This document shows, one piece after another, positions 14,701 through 27,200 of a stretch of DNA of 60,000 nt. The DNA is from Bugula neritina (Eukaryota; Bryozoa; Gymnolaemata; Cheilostomatida; Bugulidae), in assembly GCA_964035545.1 (NCBI GenBank), contig OZ037766.1, forward strand, positions 3,468,501-3,528,500, given 5' to 3'. Position numbers and translations under genes: made by a program. Under the pieces are notes generated by a model. That model was not told the origin of the DNA. It made no database searches and saw nothing but the letters and a program-made list of their open reading frames with translations. Position 1 is the stretch's first letter, and each line of letters opens with the position of its first letter.

Positions 14701-15860
14701 GTCTATAACTTTTGAAACATAAATAAGCATAGATTTTGAGAAAACAGAAAAACAAAACTATATAGCAGTGAATATTCATTTGCTAGTCAAGCAATCAAAT
14801 TACTCAACAATATTATTTTGAGTCGGAAAGATCAAACATAAACTTAAAGCAATCAAAACCTAAACTTGCCAGATTATTTGTTAGATAAAATTATCATAGC
14901 TTTATATAAAAGTCAATAATATAGTGAGAAAGTAAACTTTAATGTTTTCATGATTCATTAGATAAACAATAATATAGAAGTTTGTAAGCAGAAAGAGTAT
15001 GAGTTACTTGTTTAAATTGAGTATTTTAGATAGTAGCACTCTAAGCTTTCACCTTATATCCTGGCAATGAATATAAACTATATTATTCTTTTACAGCTGT
15101 AACTAACCTAAATTTCTGCTTTATTAAGCACTGAAGTTGTAATTACGCTGAGGTGAAATAAGGAATAAATAATATAAATCTGTCCTACCTCAAAAGCTTA
15201 CGCGAAGTAATAGTTGGAGTAGATTTCCTGTCTATATAGCAGAAGATTTTTGTGCAACTACTTCAGCCGTAAGAATTATCCCCTCTTTAGCTTTTTTTTT
15301 GAAAGCAACAAAATATCATGTTGGTGCACATGCTTAACTATTATAACTTCACCTTTTGGCAAAATTAGAGTAATGTATAATGAATAATTAGTAGGAATCC
15401 ACAATGAAGCAATGAAGGAATTATATACGGATAGAGTTAATTACAAGGTTGTTACATAAAAGGAGTATCTGTACAGAGCAATAACTTATATCAACTATGG
15501 TTTATTATTTTGCTTATTAGAACTAGCTTTTAGGAATTGTCTATATAATATAGCAGCTTTTTATATACTATAGCCAAGAGTTAGGATAAATTATTTTCAT
15601 GCAATGTTAGTACATAGTTTATGAGGTTAAAAGCAAGTGGATTTTATTAGTACATAAAAATATAGCTAGTTTCTGATTGAGTGTAGAGCAAGCTAGTTAA
15701 TTTCGTTATTCATTTAGTGCAGGTGCTATTACTAAATAGTAAGGGATGATTATTATTTATCAAAAGAAGCCATGGTAAGTCGTTGAACCTTTTAGTTCAG
15801 TTTGATAAACCATGCGTACATTTACAGAGTTGTTCTCTCTCTACATGTTACCCAGGTCAA
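5200..15860. other. Gene-poor AT-rich intergenic region
   Basis: About 10.7 kb with no coding exon that I can support on either strand. The short open frames here have composition like the surrounding AT-rich DNA and no recognisable motif. Two patches are somewhat richer in GC and could be exons or decayed repeats: about 9930-10530 and 12106-12230. The latter has a short - strand frame followed by a possible GTTAGT donor. Apart from an AT microsatellite I found no RNA gene or transposon end. Confidence 0.5.
11666..11743. repeat. (AT)n microsatellite
   Basis: About 39 uninterrupted AT/TA dinucleotides. It produces an artefactual open frame of alternating Ile and Tyr that should not be annotated as a gene. 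Confidence 0.95.
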
Positions 15861-15871
15861 GGTTATATTTT

Positions 15872-15893
15872 GTTGCGTAGCGACGTTGGTAAC
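15872..15893 (+). promoter_or_regulatory. Candidate RFX X-box-like motif upstream of DRC3
   Basis: GTTGCGTAGCGAC followed by GTTGGTAAC lies about 140 bp upstream of the DRC3 start codon. RFX factors, which drive ciliary genes in animals, bind X-boxes made of GTTGCC-like and GGTAAC-like half-sites. The match here is imperfect: the right half-sites fit, the left half-sites are degenerate. Position and gene function make it plausible, but this is inference. Confidence 0.3.
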
Positions 15894-16030
15894 GGAAATC
15901 TACTAGTTTGAAGCATCGAACTTGTCTGAAGTCTCTGTACAGTGTCAAACTCAATGTTACACACAACATATTATATTGAGTACGAAGCATATTCCTAAAG
16001 TTCTTTGCGCCAAAAACTCAACGTATCACC

Positions 16031-19000
16031 ATGAGTCGACTGTATGACACGATTGAACCAAGTGTCATCGATGATGAGATGCTCAATATGGCAGTTGAAG
16101 AGCAGGGCCCTAAAGAAGAAGCTGGGAAAATAGCAAAAGCAGAAGGCATTGACTTTGCTGACGTTGCGTCACTCAGACTTGACTATAAAAACATTTTGAA
16201 AATTGATAACTTGTGGTGTTTTAAATCACTAATAAAGCTGCAGCTTGACAACAACATCATCGAACGAATAGAAGGCCTAGACCACCTAACGAATTTGGTT
16301 TGGTTGGGTACGTGGATGACAATAATTATCAATATGATCATCAGTTTGAGTCTTTCAATGTCAATACATATTCAAAATTGTTTGAAAACTTTTAGTTTTA
16401 TTAATTACTAAAACGATAAAAAACATTTTGCATATTTTTCTACTTTTTATTGAAACTTTCATCAATTTTTAATGACTTGCAGACCTATCCTTCAACAACA
16501 TTGATGTCATTGAGGGTTTGGAAAAACTTGTTAAGCTAGAAGATTTAACACTTTATAACAACAGAATATCAAGAATTGAGAATATGGATACACTCACTAA
16601 CCTTCATGTCTTGTCTCTTGGAAACAATGACCTTGACACTCTAGAAAATGTAAGTCTCAATTCCCATAAAAGCAAGTTGTTGTTTAATCATGCTTTATGA
16701 ACTGTCACTATAATACTAATTCTAACTAATAAGAATAACCAATTTTTGTGATAGTTTTCATTTGTCTTTGCATTGCATGCTTATAGATCTTGTATTTGAG
16801 ACGATTCAGGAACCTTCGAACACTAAACCTAGCTGGTAATCCTTTTTGTGAAAACACTGAGCCTAGCTACAAGTCATACCTGGTTGCTTTTCTTCCACAC
16901 TTGGAATACTTAGATTACAGACTAATAGACGAAGACACGGTAAGTCAGCTTTAGTAAACCATTTTGTAGCCAACTGCAGTCTTCAATTTGATTAGTCTTT
17001 TACAGCTTGTGTCAGCTGTTTTAGCAAATTATATTTTAATGTAGTTCACATTCAATTTATCATTTTATTATTATAAATTGTAGAAAGATGCAGCAGAAAA
17101 GAAATTTGATGTGGCGATTGAAGAGTTACTTCATGATGAACGGGGAGCTGAACGTAAGCAGAAAGAAAAAGAAGACCAAGAAATGCAGCTACATTTACAT
17201 ACAGTAAGCTGAAGTATTTTCATATTGCTTTATGAACACATCGATTTAATATCGTTGCTGATTCATAACATGGTCATTAATTGACACGTTTGCTGTAGTT
17301 ACATAACTGACTTCTATGTTTTAGGTTTGCATTACTATTTCCAAGTAATTTTTAAAAATTGAAAAGAGATTCTAGATGTTGAACACTTAAAGGTTTTGAA
17401 GATTGACACTATGTAGTAACTCAACTGTAGTTTTTTAAATGAAAGAGTGAGTGAAGAGATCATGAACTTATTCAATTTATACATTCTGCTAGTTAAGGTC
17501 AGTTTCCTAATTAACCAAAAAACTTATGCTATATCAAAATTGTTTCTAGGCAGCGTTTGTGGAAAGAATGGATGGCTCAGATCTGTTTGAGAGTCTGTAT
17601 ACAGAAGATGTGGAGGGCCAGAAACTTAACACAATGCCAGGAGTGGATGAGCTGCTTGGAGAATATGGAAAGAAATTCACAGGTGAGACTATTAACTAAG
17701 AACATTGATTAATTTTTTCATAAAACATTTAATGCAACATTCACTCACTTACAGTTGAGAAACTAGAAAACCAGGAATTTAAATTCACCTTTTTTATTTT
17801 CTTGTAAGTTGTTTACAAAAAATAGCTTGATAACAATGCATAAAATCTCTAACTAATAACATATAAATATATATTTGAACTGCTAAATTGAATTCAAGCA
17901 GTCATGCTTTAACTCATAGTGTTAAGATTGGATTTTTGCTGATCTGCAACAGTTTATTTTAATTTGAGGTTCACCTTTCAACATCACATGTTACAGAAAC
18001 CTGCAAGAATATATTTGACGTTGGTCTGAGCAAACACGAGGAGAGAGCCCACGAAGTTGAGGAGTTCTGGGAAAGTATCAATGAAGCTAAAACTGAGAAC
18101 AAGAAAGAGGGCATGGATTTCATCAACAACTTCTTGGAGTACAAGAAGCAGGTAAGCAATTTGTGAGAAAACTAGAGCAGAATTCGGTTAATTTAGTTTT
18201 CCCTGCATTCACCTTGTCATAAAACATTTTTAGTTGTGCTCATTGCAGCATTGCCAACCTTATGATTTACACTATAGTCATGAAGACAATTATCTTTTGG
18301 TTTTGTCAGTTATTCGTGGAACTACAAACTGATCAAGATCCACAAGTTATTGAGACGAAAATATCTGCCTTCAACACTCGAGTCACAGAAGTCTGGGACA
18401 AACTTATGGGTCTGGAATTGCAACTAGTAGACCAACTAGAGGTAAGATTATCAAGATTGAGCCCATAGTAAATAGTACTAATCTATATTGAGAGTCAGTT
18501 GCATGCAGTTGGACTTCAACTTTTATCACAACTTCTCACTTATAGAGCTAATTGAAATACATATTATACTTAACTAACTAGTTTGATGGAGTCAAAGTGT
18601 GTTTAATTATAGGAAGCAGTAAAAGAATTTGAGAGAAATCTTTCCGACATGGTGGGAGTTTTCATAGAAAAAGTTCAAGGTCATTTCTCTACATGCCGTG
18701 ACCTTGAAAACCAGCATCACGAGAGACTGTTGGAGATATCCATGGTAACTCTAGAAAAGGCAATCAAGAATGAGTTAGACGAGGATGTGTCAGAAGACCT
18801 AAGGATGGCGAGTATTAAATAGAAGCTCATCTCTCCTTCCTGTTATTCTCTTTGAAGCTGAAAGTTTGAGTAGTGATATAATAGTATGAATGGCATGGCT
18901 TTCTGTAAACACCACATCAAAAACTCCAGTTATTTTATTATGTTTGATTCATGTTAGAAGTGACCTAATTTAATGGTAGATTTTCTGCTTTTACAGCTCA

Positions 19001-19239
19001 TGGTGGACAAAGACACGGTGATAAATGCTGTCACGTCTTCACATGACATCCATTTGCTTAAGATTGACAACAGGGAAGATGACATCATCACACGGATCAA
19101 CACCTGGATGAAAGGATTAATCGACAGCGTGCACGACGAAGAGGAAGTGCAGCGGAATAGAGCTCGAGTGGCCGAGATCACCAACTTCATAGATCACTTG
19201 AGAGATGAAGTTGATAACCTTGACCTTCAGCAGTACTAG
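16031..19239 (+). CDS. DRC3: Dynein regulatory complex subunit 3 (DRC3/LRRC48), complete
   Basis: Nine exons: 16031-16307, 16483-16649, 16787-16939, 17084-17203, 17550-17682, 17997-18151, 18310-18441, 18613-18807 and 18997-19239. They join to 1,575 bp, or 524 residues, close to the human protein as I remember it (about 523). After an N-terminal [17 protein letters not shown] motif, leucine-rich repeats follow ([40 protein letters not shown]). They end in an LRR cap ([20 protein letters not shown]). The rest is acidic coiled coil, including the conserved block [23 protein letters not shown]3 is part of the nexin-dynein regulatory complex linking outer doublets in motile cilia. The start is the first ATG, and the N-terminus aligns with the family. 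Intron 8 uses a GC donor. AATAAA at 19505-19510 is a likely poly(A) signal. The gene is convergent with GID4. Confidence 0.95.
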
Positions 19240-19366
19240 TAATCAAGTGACAACCACAGTTTAACCTTGACCTTCAGCAGTACTAGTAATCAAGTGGCAA
19301 CCACAGTTTAACCTTGACCTTCAGCAGTACTAGTAATCAAGTGACAACCACAGTTTAACCTTGGCT
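19216..19366 (+). repeat. 47-bp tandem repeat spanning the DRC3 stop codon
   Basis: Three near-identical 47-bp units (19216-19262, 19263-19309, 19310-19356) and a partial fourth. The first unit contains the last eight DRC3 codons (NLDLQQY and stop) plus 23 bp of 3' UTR. The other two lie in the UTR and repeat the coding end. Units differ by single substitutions (for example GTGACAACC against GTGGCAACC), indicating a recent duplication. Confidence 0.95.
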
Positions 19367-19881
19367 TTAACCGCAATTGTTGGAGGACTAACTAGATACA
19401 TTGATCTGGTTTGAATGGTCATAGAATATGTGCTTGTATATTTGCATTTACTTAAGATTTACTATAATGGTGATATGTATTAGAATATTTCAACAAATAA
19501 TGTAAATAAATGTTTTTTAAGTTTGATCTAATAAATTATGTAAACTGAATTCTACTTGAATAGTATACAAAAATACAGTAAGTTTCATCTCTACACATAG
19601 AACACGAGCAATAAATAAAAAATATTTAAATAAAGTGAGCTAAACTTTGATGTAAATATAGCTTTGACTTGTGACCAAAATGAAAAAAATATAGTTTATA
19701 GACCTGACAGATAAATAAAGCAGTTGGCAGAGCAGCATAGCTTTGTGGCAATAATCCATCTTTGCCTAACTATCCAATACACGACAGAGACAGTTTGATG
19801 TTTCAAGTGATATGAATTGTGGGGTCTCAAAACACTGCAACAAAACTAGCGAAAGTGTTTGGTTTTCATGCAGAACCATAG

Positions 19882-21200
19882 TTACCGGAACTCGTACACA
19901 CCAATACTCTTTTCCGGGACATGCTTCAAGGACAGAGTTTGATACATTTCTGAACTGCGGTGGTAATAGAAACCGTTTATAGTAGCTGTTGATTTTTGGA
20001 AACAGATGTAGTAGAATCCAGCAAATGAAGCACCGTGTATGTCTCGGACTTTGTGGTCTGGAACCAGAAAATGTTCCTAGAAGTAGACAAGGTCAGCTTT
20101 CGAGCAGCAAATGAAATGAATATTAAACATTTTTAAAAGACACAAAGAAGCATTCAAGAGTGAATGTTGACAACTTAAATACAAAAATGATAAAAAAAAA
20201 ACATAATAAACCTACCTTCCATCTCATGAAAATAAAATCTGTGTTTTCTAGCTGCTCATAATCAAAGTCATCTGCATTAAATGTCTTTGCAAAAGGATAA
20301 AAGGAAATGAACTTATTCTACAAACATAGATAAGCATCATCAGTGTTGAAAAAGTCTCATCAGCTGGTGTAAGGAAACTGCTAAGACAATATGGTGGTTG
20401 GAACAATGACGTAACGCAGGAGAACTTACCCAATGTTTCTTATCTACTTCTTCATCTGCTTCCCATTTCCTAGTTAAAAATGGATATTTCCGACTTATTA
20501 TCTCCCCTTCAAAAAATGTGGTCATATTCGGAAACTCTTCAGTCAAACCATTAATTTTCAAATAGCCACATAAATAGGAATTTTCTCTATCAACATTCTA
20601 CAAAAAACAATAAGCAGTTAAAACTAAGATATTTGCAGCTAAAGCATGTTTTACTGTGCATGCATAGTATATTCCAAAAAGAAATAACAAGCCACTTAGA
20701 ACTGCAGAAGTTGATAATGATATGATTGTTTCAACCTGAAAGGTTTTTTATATCAATTTCAAAATTTTAAGCCATCAATGCTGCAGTGGTTTATTTTTAA
20801 GTTATAGCTATACTAAATTATTATAATTATAACAAAAAGAGACATTGAACAACCAACTTGTCTTTGCTACATATGCATGACAGTATGTGCCTTTCAATCA
20901 CTGTGACTGTGACAGTTACCAATACTTATAGAGTTATACTAATAGTAATTCTAATTGTAATTTTATACTTGTAAATAATAAATATTAAATTATTATTATA
21001 TTTATAGTTATACCAATAGAATAGAGACATTCAAAATATCGAAAACAAATTACCTGCAAAACTACTTCCACATCATATCTATGTCCTTTACTTTTTTGAT
21101 GACCGTGAAAACGTGAACCGTTATATAACAGTGAAGTGGCTATACCCTGCAGTTGAGAATTGGCTGGAAGAGGTGGGTGAATATCTACGCGTGAAGGCAT
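19882..21200 (-). CDS. GID4: GID4, substrate receptor of the GID/CTLH E3 ubiquitin ligase
   Basis: Four exons: 21054-21200, 20430-20597, 20317-20216 (that is, 20216-20317) and 19882-20076. They join to 612 bp, 203 residues, all in phase. Diagnostic blocks are [49 protein letters not shown]-like [23 protein letters not shown] and [15 protein letters not shown]. The gene ends in a YHRSSE block and EFR. This is the Vid24/GID4 beta-barrel family, which binds Pro/N-degrons and presents substrates to the CTLH E3 complex in the cytosol and nucleus. The Glu of WKEHF and the Tyr of GFYY correspond, as I recall, to degron-contacting residues. The Ala-rich N-terminal extension of the human long isoform is absent. 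The start is the first ATG and matches the shorter family start MPxR. It is head-to-head with NDUFAB1 and tail-to-tail with DRC3. Confidence 0.95.
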
Positions 21201-21592
21201 AATGGTAATGGCACTAGTTTGTTCCGATTAAAAATAGGAAACACTAACAGTTTTATGATATGGATGTCAGTAATTTTGCTTTGTACCACAAGAGAAATAA
21301 TAAAAGGAAATTAAAATGTATTTCAAGTTAAACGCCCTTGAACTCCGAAGTAGTGGTAGGACTTATTGATGAGGGGTCAGAAACGGATTAAGAGAAACTC
21401 AAGTTACACGTACCGCATTGTTTTGAATAGATTTATAAAACATATAAATATAATAATTATTTTAAATTTAAATTTTTTTAATTTACAATTTTGACTATCA
21501 AAATTTATTTTGCATGCACTTTGCAAAAATTATAACGTAAGTGCTGCTGATGCCGATAGAATAAGTAGCATTAGGTAATCCGGTCTCCAAAA
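21201..21592. promoter_or_regulatory. Shared GID4/NDUFAB1 promoter interval
   Basis: Only 392 bp separate the GID4 start codon (- strand) from the NDUFAB1 start codon (+ strand), so both 5' UTRs and core promoters must lie here. The middle (about 21425-21530) is strongly AT-rich. I see no TATA box that clearly serves either gene. The arrangement is typical of a bidirectional housekeeping promoter (inference). Confidence 0.5.
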
Positions 21593-23674
21593 ATGGCATT
21601 CGTGCAGAAGGTTGTCAGGCTTTGCCGGCCACTATACATTGCCTGTTCAAGAGGTGTCTCAAGTCTTTCAGAAATACGACCCAGTATTTGTATGCAACAT
21701 GGTTACTCAAATACTACTGTGGTAAGTATAGATGGATGGTGAAATTCTATTTCTGTTGCACGTTTGACTTTGACTTTGACTTTGACTTTGACTTTGAGAG
21801 TTACTGTTGGACTTGGTGTCATTTTAATATTTAAACTTAAAGTTAAATATTATAAAATTCAATATAATTAATATTAATAATGTTATTAATATTATCAATT
21901 AATGTTATTCACTATCAATAGGAATATTTCGATTATGAAATTGAAAAAATAAAATATAACTTTATATTTAGTGTATTTGAAATTGCTCGAAATAATCATC
22001 ATACTGGAGCGCCTTGGCTCTAAGACTAATTTATAATAATATTCGTATTCATATTGATAATAAATTGTATTTTGACCCACAATCAACTTTAAGTTCTCAG
22101 TGTCTGCAAAGTGAAATGATTATTCATAATAAAAATATGTTGAAGTATAATTCAACTCTTTCACTTTCAGTAATAAAATTTGCAAATATTTATATTGTAA
22201 AATGAAAATATCTTCAATGAAAATTACCAGTAAAAATGCTGTCATTCTGATTCTCTATACTTATACCATTGGCCCAATTATTGGCATCTTATTGAGTTTT
22301 TTTTTGGAAAATTGATTGCAACAACTAGTACTAGTAGGGAGTAAAAATCTACACTCACGGAAGTGATTTTGAAATAGGTGTACTTCAACTTTCTTGAAAT
22401 GTGTATTAAGCTTGCAACTATCTCGATATGTGTTGTTCACTTTTTGACTGAAACTATTTGTGCAGAAAGTTGCAACAAACTTGACTCAGTCTGTCGTACC
22501 TGTGAGATACTATGGAGCTGGACCACCGCTAGATAGACAAAGTATAGGGGAGAGAATTCTACTGAATTTGAAGTTGTTTGACAAGGTTGATCCTGAAAAA
22601 GTAAGTTTGTGTTCAATTTCTTGCCATAAAATTACAACAGGCTTGAAAAAACTGCAGTCCTAAACCTCAGCTCTTTATGTCATGTTAACCAAAACTTTTT
22701 TCATCATAATTTTATATATACATCTGCTACTTGGCATGTTTGATGGACACTGTGTCATGCTGCAGGTTACCTTAGAGAGTAGATTTAAAGAAGACCTTGA
22801 ACTGGATAGTCTGGATCATGTGGAAGTAATTATGGCCATAGAAGATGAATTTGGTAAGTAGCAGACATCTAATAAACAGTCTTGTCATAATGAAAGCAGG
22901 GGAGTGTAATAGGGATAGGCACATTTGGGAGTTGTATACTCGGTGAATGAGAATATAGTCTTTAAGCAGTTTCTCAGTGCATTTCTATTGCTAGGTGATC
23001 TGAATACAGATTGTAAAATGTAAATTAAACAAGCATTAGTTCCCAGGGTTTGCACAAGAAAGTTTTAAAGCTTAATGAATACACTGACTACTTATATATT
23101 AATTATTGAGATATATACTATTATTGAAATATATTCTATAGTCTATACCATTTAACTGAACTATACCAAAACAAGAGGCTGTTTTCATAGAATTTCAGTT
23201 TCTGTTAAATATTTACAAGTTGAATTGAATGGCCTTCATATTTATTATATCAAAATTACAAAACCTGCGGAATAAATGTATTTTTTATTTTTTGAACATG
23301 TGTTTTTTTGATAAAGCTGTTAGCAGGTAAAAATTTGTAATTTCATGGTTCACGCAGTACCTTTAGCAGGATTGTTTATTTTCACATTTTTATGATTACA
23401 TCACTTTATACCTCTATATGAACATGTATACTCCCCAATTATATAAAATATTATAAGTTATTTATAGTATCTTTTGCTACATGATGAGTGATCCCTGTAA
23501 ACAATGTCTTTTAAATTAGTGAGTAACTGGTGTTCGAATATATCATGACAGTTGAATTGTTGGTTTGCAGGTTTTGAAATACCTGACCAGGATGCCGAGC
23601 ACATGCACACACCTGCCTTGATAGTACAGTATATAATGGATAAATTTGATGTGCTTGAAACCCCTGCACACTAA
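21593..23674 (+). CDS. NDUFAB1: Mitochondrial acyl carrier protein (NDUFAB1), complete
   Basis: Four exons: 21593-21721, 22466-22600, 22766-22853 and 23571-23674. They join to 456 bp, 151 residues, near the usual length of about 156. Residues 1-43 are rich in Arg, Ser and hydrophobics with few acids, as in a mitochondrial presequence. The carrier domain follows: [20 protein letters not shown], then [20 protein letters not shown] and [13 protein letters not shown]. Ser103 in the DSL motif is the 4'-phosphopantetheine site. In the matrix the protein carries fatty acyl chains for lipoate synthesis. It also supports LYR-protein functions and is a subunit of respiratory complex I. A probable poly(A) signal AATAAA lies at 23940-23945. 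The gene is convergent with HTT, with 538 bp between stop codons. Confidence 0.95.
21763..21798 (+). repeat. (TTTGAC)6 hexanucleotide repeat
   Basis: Six head-to-tail TTTGAC units in intron 1 of NDUFAB1, about 40 bp after the donor. The open frame running through it (alternating Phe-Asp) is intronic. Confidence 0.9.
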
Positions 23675-24212
23675 GACTATCTCAAAAATCTGTTGGTGTT
23701 TATATCACTCGTGCTAAACTTATAGCTGTTGCCATGAATCTGCTCCAGAAACTGTACAGATAAGTTGAAAGTGGTGGAGTTAGACTTGAGAATGACTTAG
23801 TCGGCTTTGTTTCCATTCCAACATGGTGAATGTAATGTTTCGATCAAACCAGCTGCTAAATTGTGATGTAGTTTAGTTTTGGTAACTTGCCAACTGGTCA
23901 TCCTATTAAAACTTTGTAATGTATGGAAGAGTGTAAATTAATAAAAATACAGTTTTTTAAATTTATACAAATAATTTTGTTTGCACATGATCAACAGATT
24001 TAGTAACAACATTGAAGAACAAAAATGCCTTGATTCAACATAGAAAACAAAACTTGTAATAATTTATATTGTACATGTGACTCAAATAAAAGAGATAATC
24101 AATCTTGATATAGATAAGAGGATAATTACTAAGAAATTTATCTAAAAATATAAAAACCATGATAAATTAGCAAAGCATATTCTCTCAAAGTCGGTCTTAA
24201 TAACAGAATAAT
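23675..24212. other. Convergent 3' UTR interval between NDUFAB1 and HTT
   Basis: AT-rich, with no open frame of interest. It contains the NDUFAB1 poly(A) signal at 23940-23945. I found no canonical AATAAA on the - strand for HTT here, so HTT may use a variant hexamer or its transcript may overlap NDUFAB1. Confidence 0.5.
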
Positions 24213-27200
24213 TTATGTGGCAGCTATTGCTTCCAGTACAGTTTTATATATCAGTTCAGTTCTTCCTGCAGACTGAAACACTGAGACAAATGTTTGACTT
24301 TTATGGCTGTCATGGCGTATGCCGTCATAGAAATCTTTACAGCTCAGCAAGAAGATCTTTTCATCCACCTGTACAAAGAACCAGACTATGCTAACCTTTA
24401 TACAAATCAGACTTGCATAACAACAAATGCATATGCAGCAAATTACTTGAAAGCGTCCATGCTCCAGTGCCCATGTTTTGTAACAAAGTTTAAACTTCAA
24501 GCAAAATATCTAGCTGTAAGAAACATAACAAAACTAAAGTATTACCTCATCTAAACAGCCAATACGAGAGGCAACGTAAGGAAAGAGTCCTTTCAGCCAG
24601 TGATTTGATGACACTGACACGAAGAAGCAGGTGAGACTCCATACTGCCATGGCTAATGGGTGCCTCTGGGTGAAACTGGTGATGGAGAGTAGCACCCAGT
24701 CCTGGAGGAAAGAGCTTCCAACTACAGTAGCCTGTTCTTCAAACACCTGTGGGCGTAATATACATATCCATGAAATGGTTACTCATTTGTAAAGATGATC
24801 TTATGTGGCAGTATGAATTGTATTTGATTTAAAATAGACCTAGAAATGTTGCATCAACAATAAGTTTACAAAGAATAATGTTTGCGTTATATATTATTGA
24901 AAAAATGCTACACAACTATGCCATTGGTTACTATGTCACCAGTGTGAATGTTTAGGCTACACATCAATGTGCAATGTCTCTTCCCACTCATGGTAACATT
25001 ACTCTAGGTTTATTATCGTGATTAAGTAAAAATATCAACAAGAAAGTTAGCCTGTTACCTCATAAACCATTTTAGCTATTAGCACAGGGTGGGGTTGTTG
25101 TTCTGAAAGGAACTCTCCTATGACTTTGTTCATGATGTCTTGAGAACTGAAGAGATCTGACATCAGCGTAGGCAGTATCCCGGTGATAACCTCAGACTCC
25201 TGAGGCAATCCTCGTCGGATTCTACAATATATCATTTATAATAATATATGTTTTCATTATTATAGTACATAATAATATATTATAACACAATCTATTATAT
25301 AATATAACTATCATATATATATTATATATTATTATATAATATAAATTGTTATACAATGTAATAATGATAATATCATATAACAATATATCTCATTATATAT
25401 TTATTAAATTAATTTTATCTATTACAGTCCACAACAACTAATAGTACAGGTAAAGTAGCACCCTAGCCATAAATATCACATTGCAAACAATGCTATATGA
25501 CAGTAGAACAAATTGATATTATCTATATATTTTATTTTATGTTTTTTTATTTAATGATGTACTTTTCACGTGGGATATCTTTAGATTGTGGTCATAAAAA
25601 ATAATTTAAAATGACTAGAATTCAGATTTAAACTAAACCATGTTTGTTTTTTGACCACACCAAATTTTTCAAGGGGTCTTTTTGATAGAATAACTCAAAC
25701 TACTTCATGGTACCCGTTATGAGTAGCTGATTAGCTAGTAGCTAAAATTAGGTAATGCAGATTTCAATTTGTCAACAGGTCAAAAGACAACATTTTAGAA
25801 ACATTGCTACAATAAAAGTGGCAGAAAAAGTTCAATATGTGCTTTGTGACTCAACATTAGTTTAATTTGTAAAGTTTGCAAGTTAACAAAATTAAACTCA
25901 CCTGTCGAAAAGTATAGAAACGACTTCCATTTTTAGTTCTGCTGTATCTAATCTGTTTTCATCTGCCTCCGATATATCTGCGTACATGCACGTCACCAGA
26001 AGTCCTAGTATGGAATGTGTGTTGATATGTGTAGCAGGGAGGGATAACCTGCAATAAATGCCAACGGAAGCTGAGCGAAAATTTACAACATGCTGTATGC
26101 AATTATAATCAAACATTCGAAAGCAAATAATAAACATTGTAATACAAAGTTTAAAAGAAATGTTCTTCGTTTTTGGAGCCTCCATACTGCATTCTATAGA
26201 ATAGCAAAATCATAACTTTTCTAATTCTTTTTTTTCAATTTAAAAGTGCTATATTGAGAATAACATCAAAAAGTTAGGCTCCAAATTCAAATTTTGTTCT
26301 CAGACCATAAAAATCATAAAGGTGTATTATCTGGGTATTATTAGTTCAGAGTAAACAAGAGGGAACTAAAATATACTACAATATCATAAACCGAGCACAT
26401 GCACTACTATGACACATTACAAGCACATGTACTATAGTGTCATGGTACAATCAAGCACATGTACTATAGTGTCATGGTACAATCAAGCACATGTACTGTA
26501 GTGTCATGGTACAATCAAGCACATGTACTATAGTGTCATGGTACAATCAAGCACATGTACTATAGTGTCATGGTACAATCAAGCACATGTACTGTAGTGT
26601 CATGGTACAATCAAGCACATGTACTATAGTGTCATGGTACAATCAAGCACATGTACTATAGTGTCATGGTACAATCAAGCACATGTACTGTAGTGTCATG
26701 GTACAATCAAGCACATGTACTATAGTGTCATGGTACAATCAAGCACATGTACTGTAGTGTCATGGTACAATCAAGCACATGTACTATAGTGTCATGGTAC
26801 AATCAAGCACATGTACTGTAGTGGCATGGTACAATCAAGCACATGTACTATAGTGTCATGGTACAATCAAGCACATGTACTATAGTGTCATGGTACAATC
26901 AAGCACATGTACTGTAGTGTCATGGTACAATCAAGCACATGTACTGTAGTGTCATGGTACAATCAAGCACATGTACTATAGTGTCATGGTACAATCAAGC
27001 ACATGTACTATAGTGTCACAGTACAATCAAGCACATCTATTATAGTGTCACTGTACATGGCACTAACCTGTCGGAAGCAAACTTAAGCAAAAGAACAGAT
27101 TCACTTTTACTGATGGCATTTACTAAAAGCAATCTCTCAAATCCCAAAAGTACTGCTGAACAAAGCCTTGTGGTAGAGTTGTTGTCACTGGAGTTCACGA

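Noticed and set aside
26421-27060. CRISPR-like regular repeat array
   Set aside because: Units are contiguous with no unique spacers, in an animal intron. It is a minisatellite.
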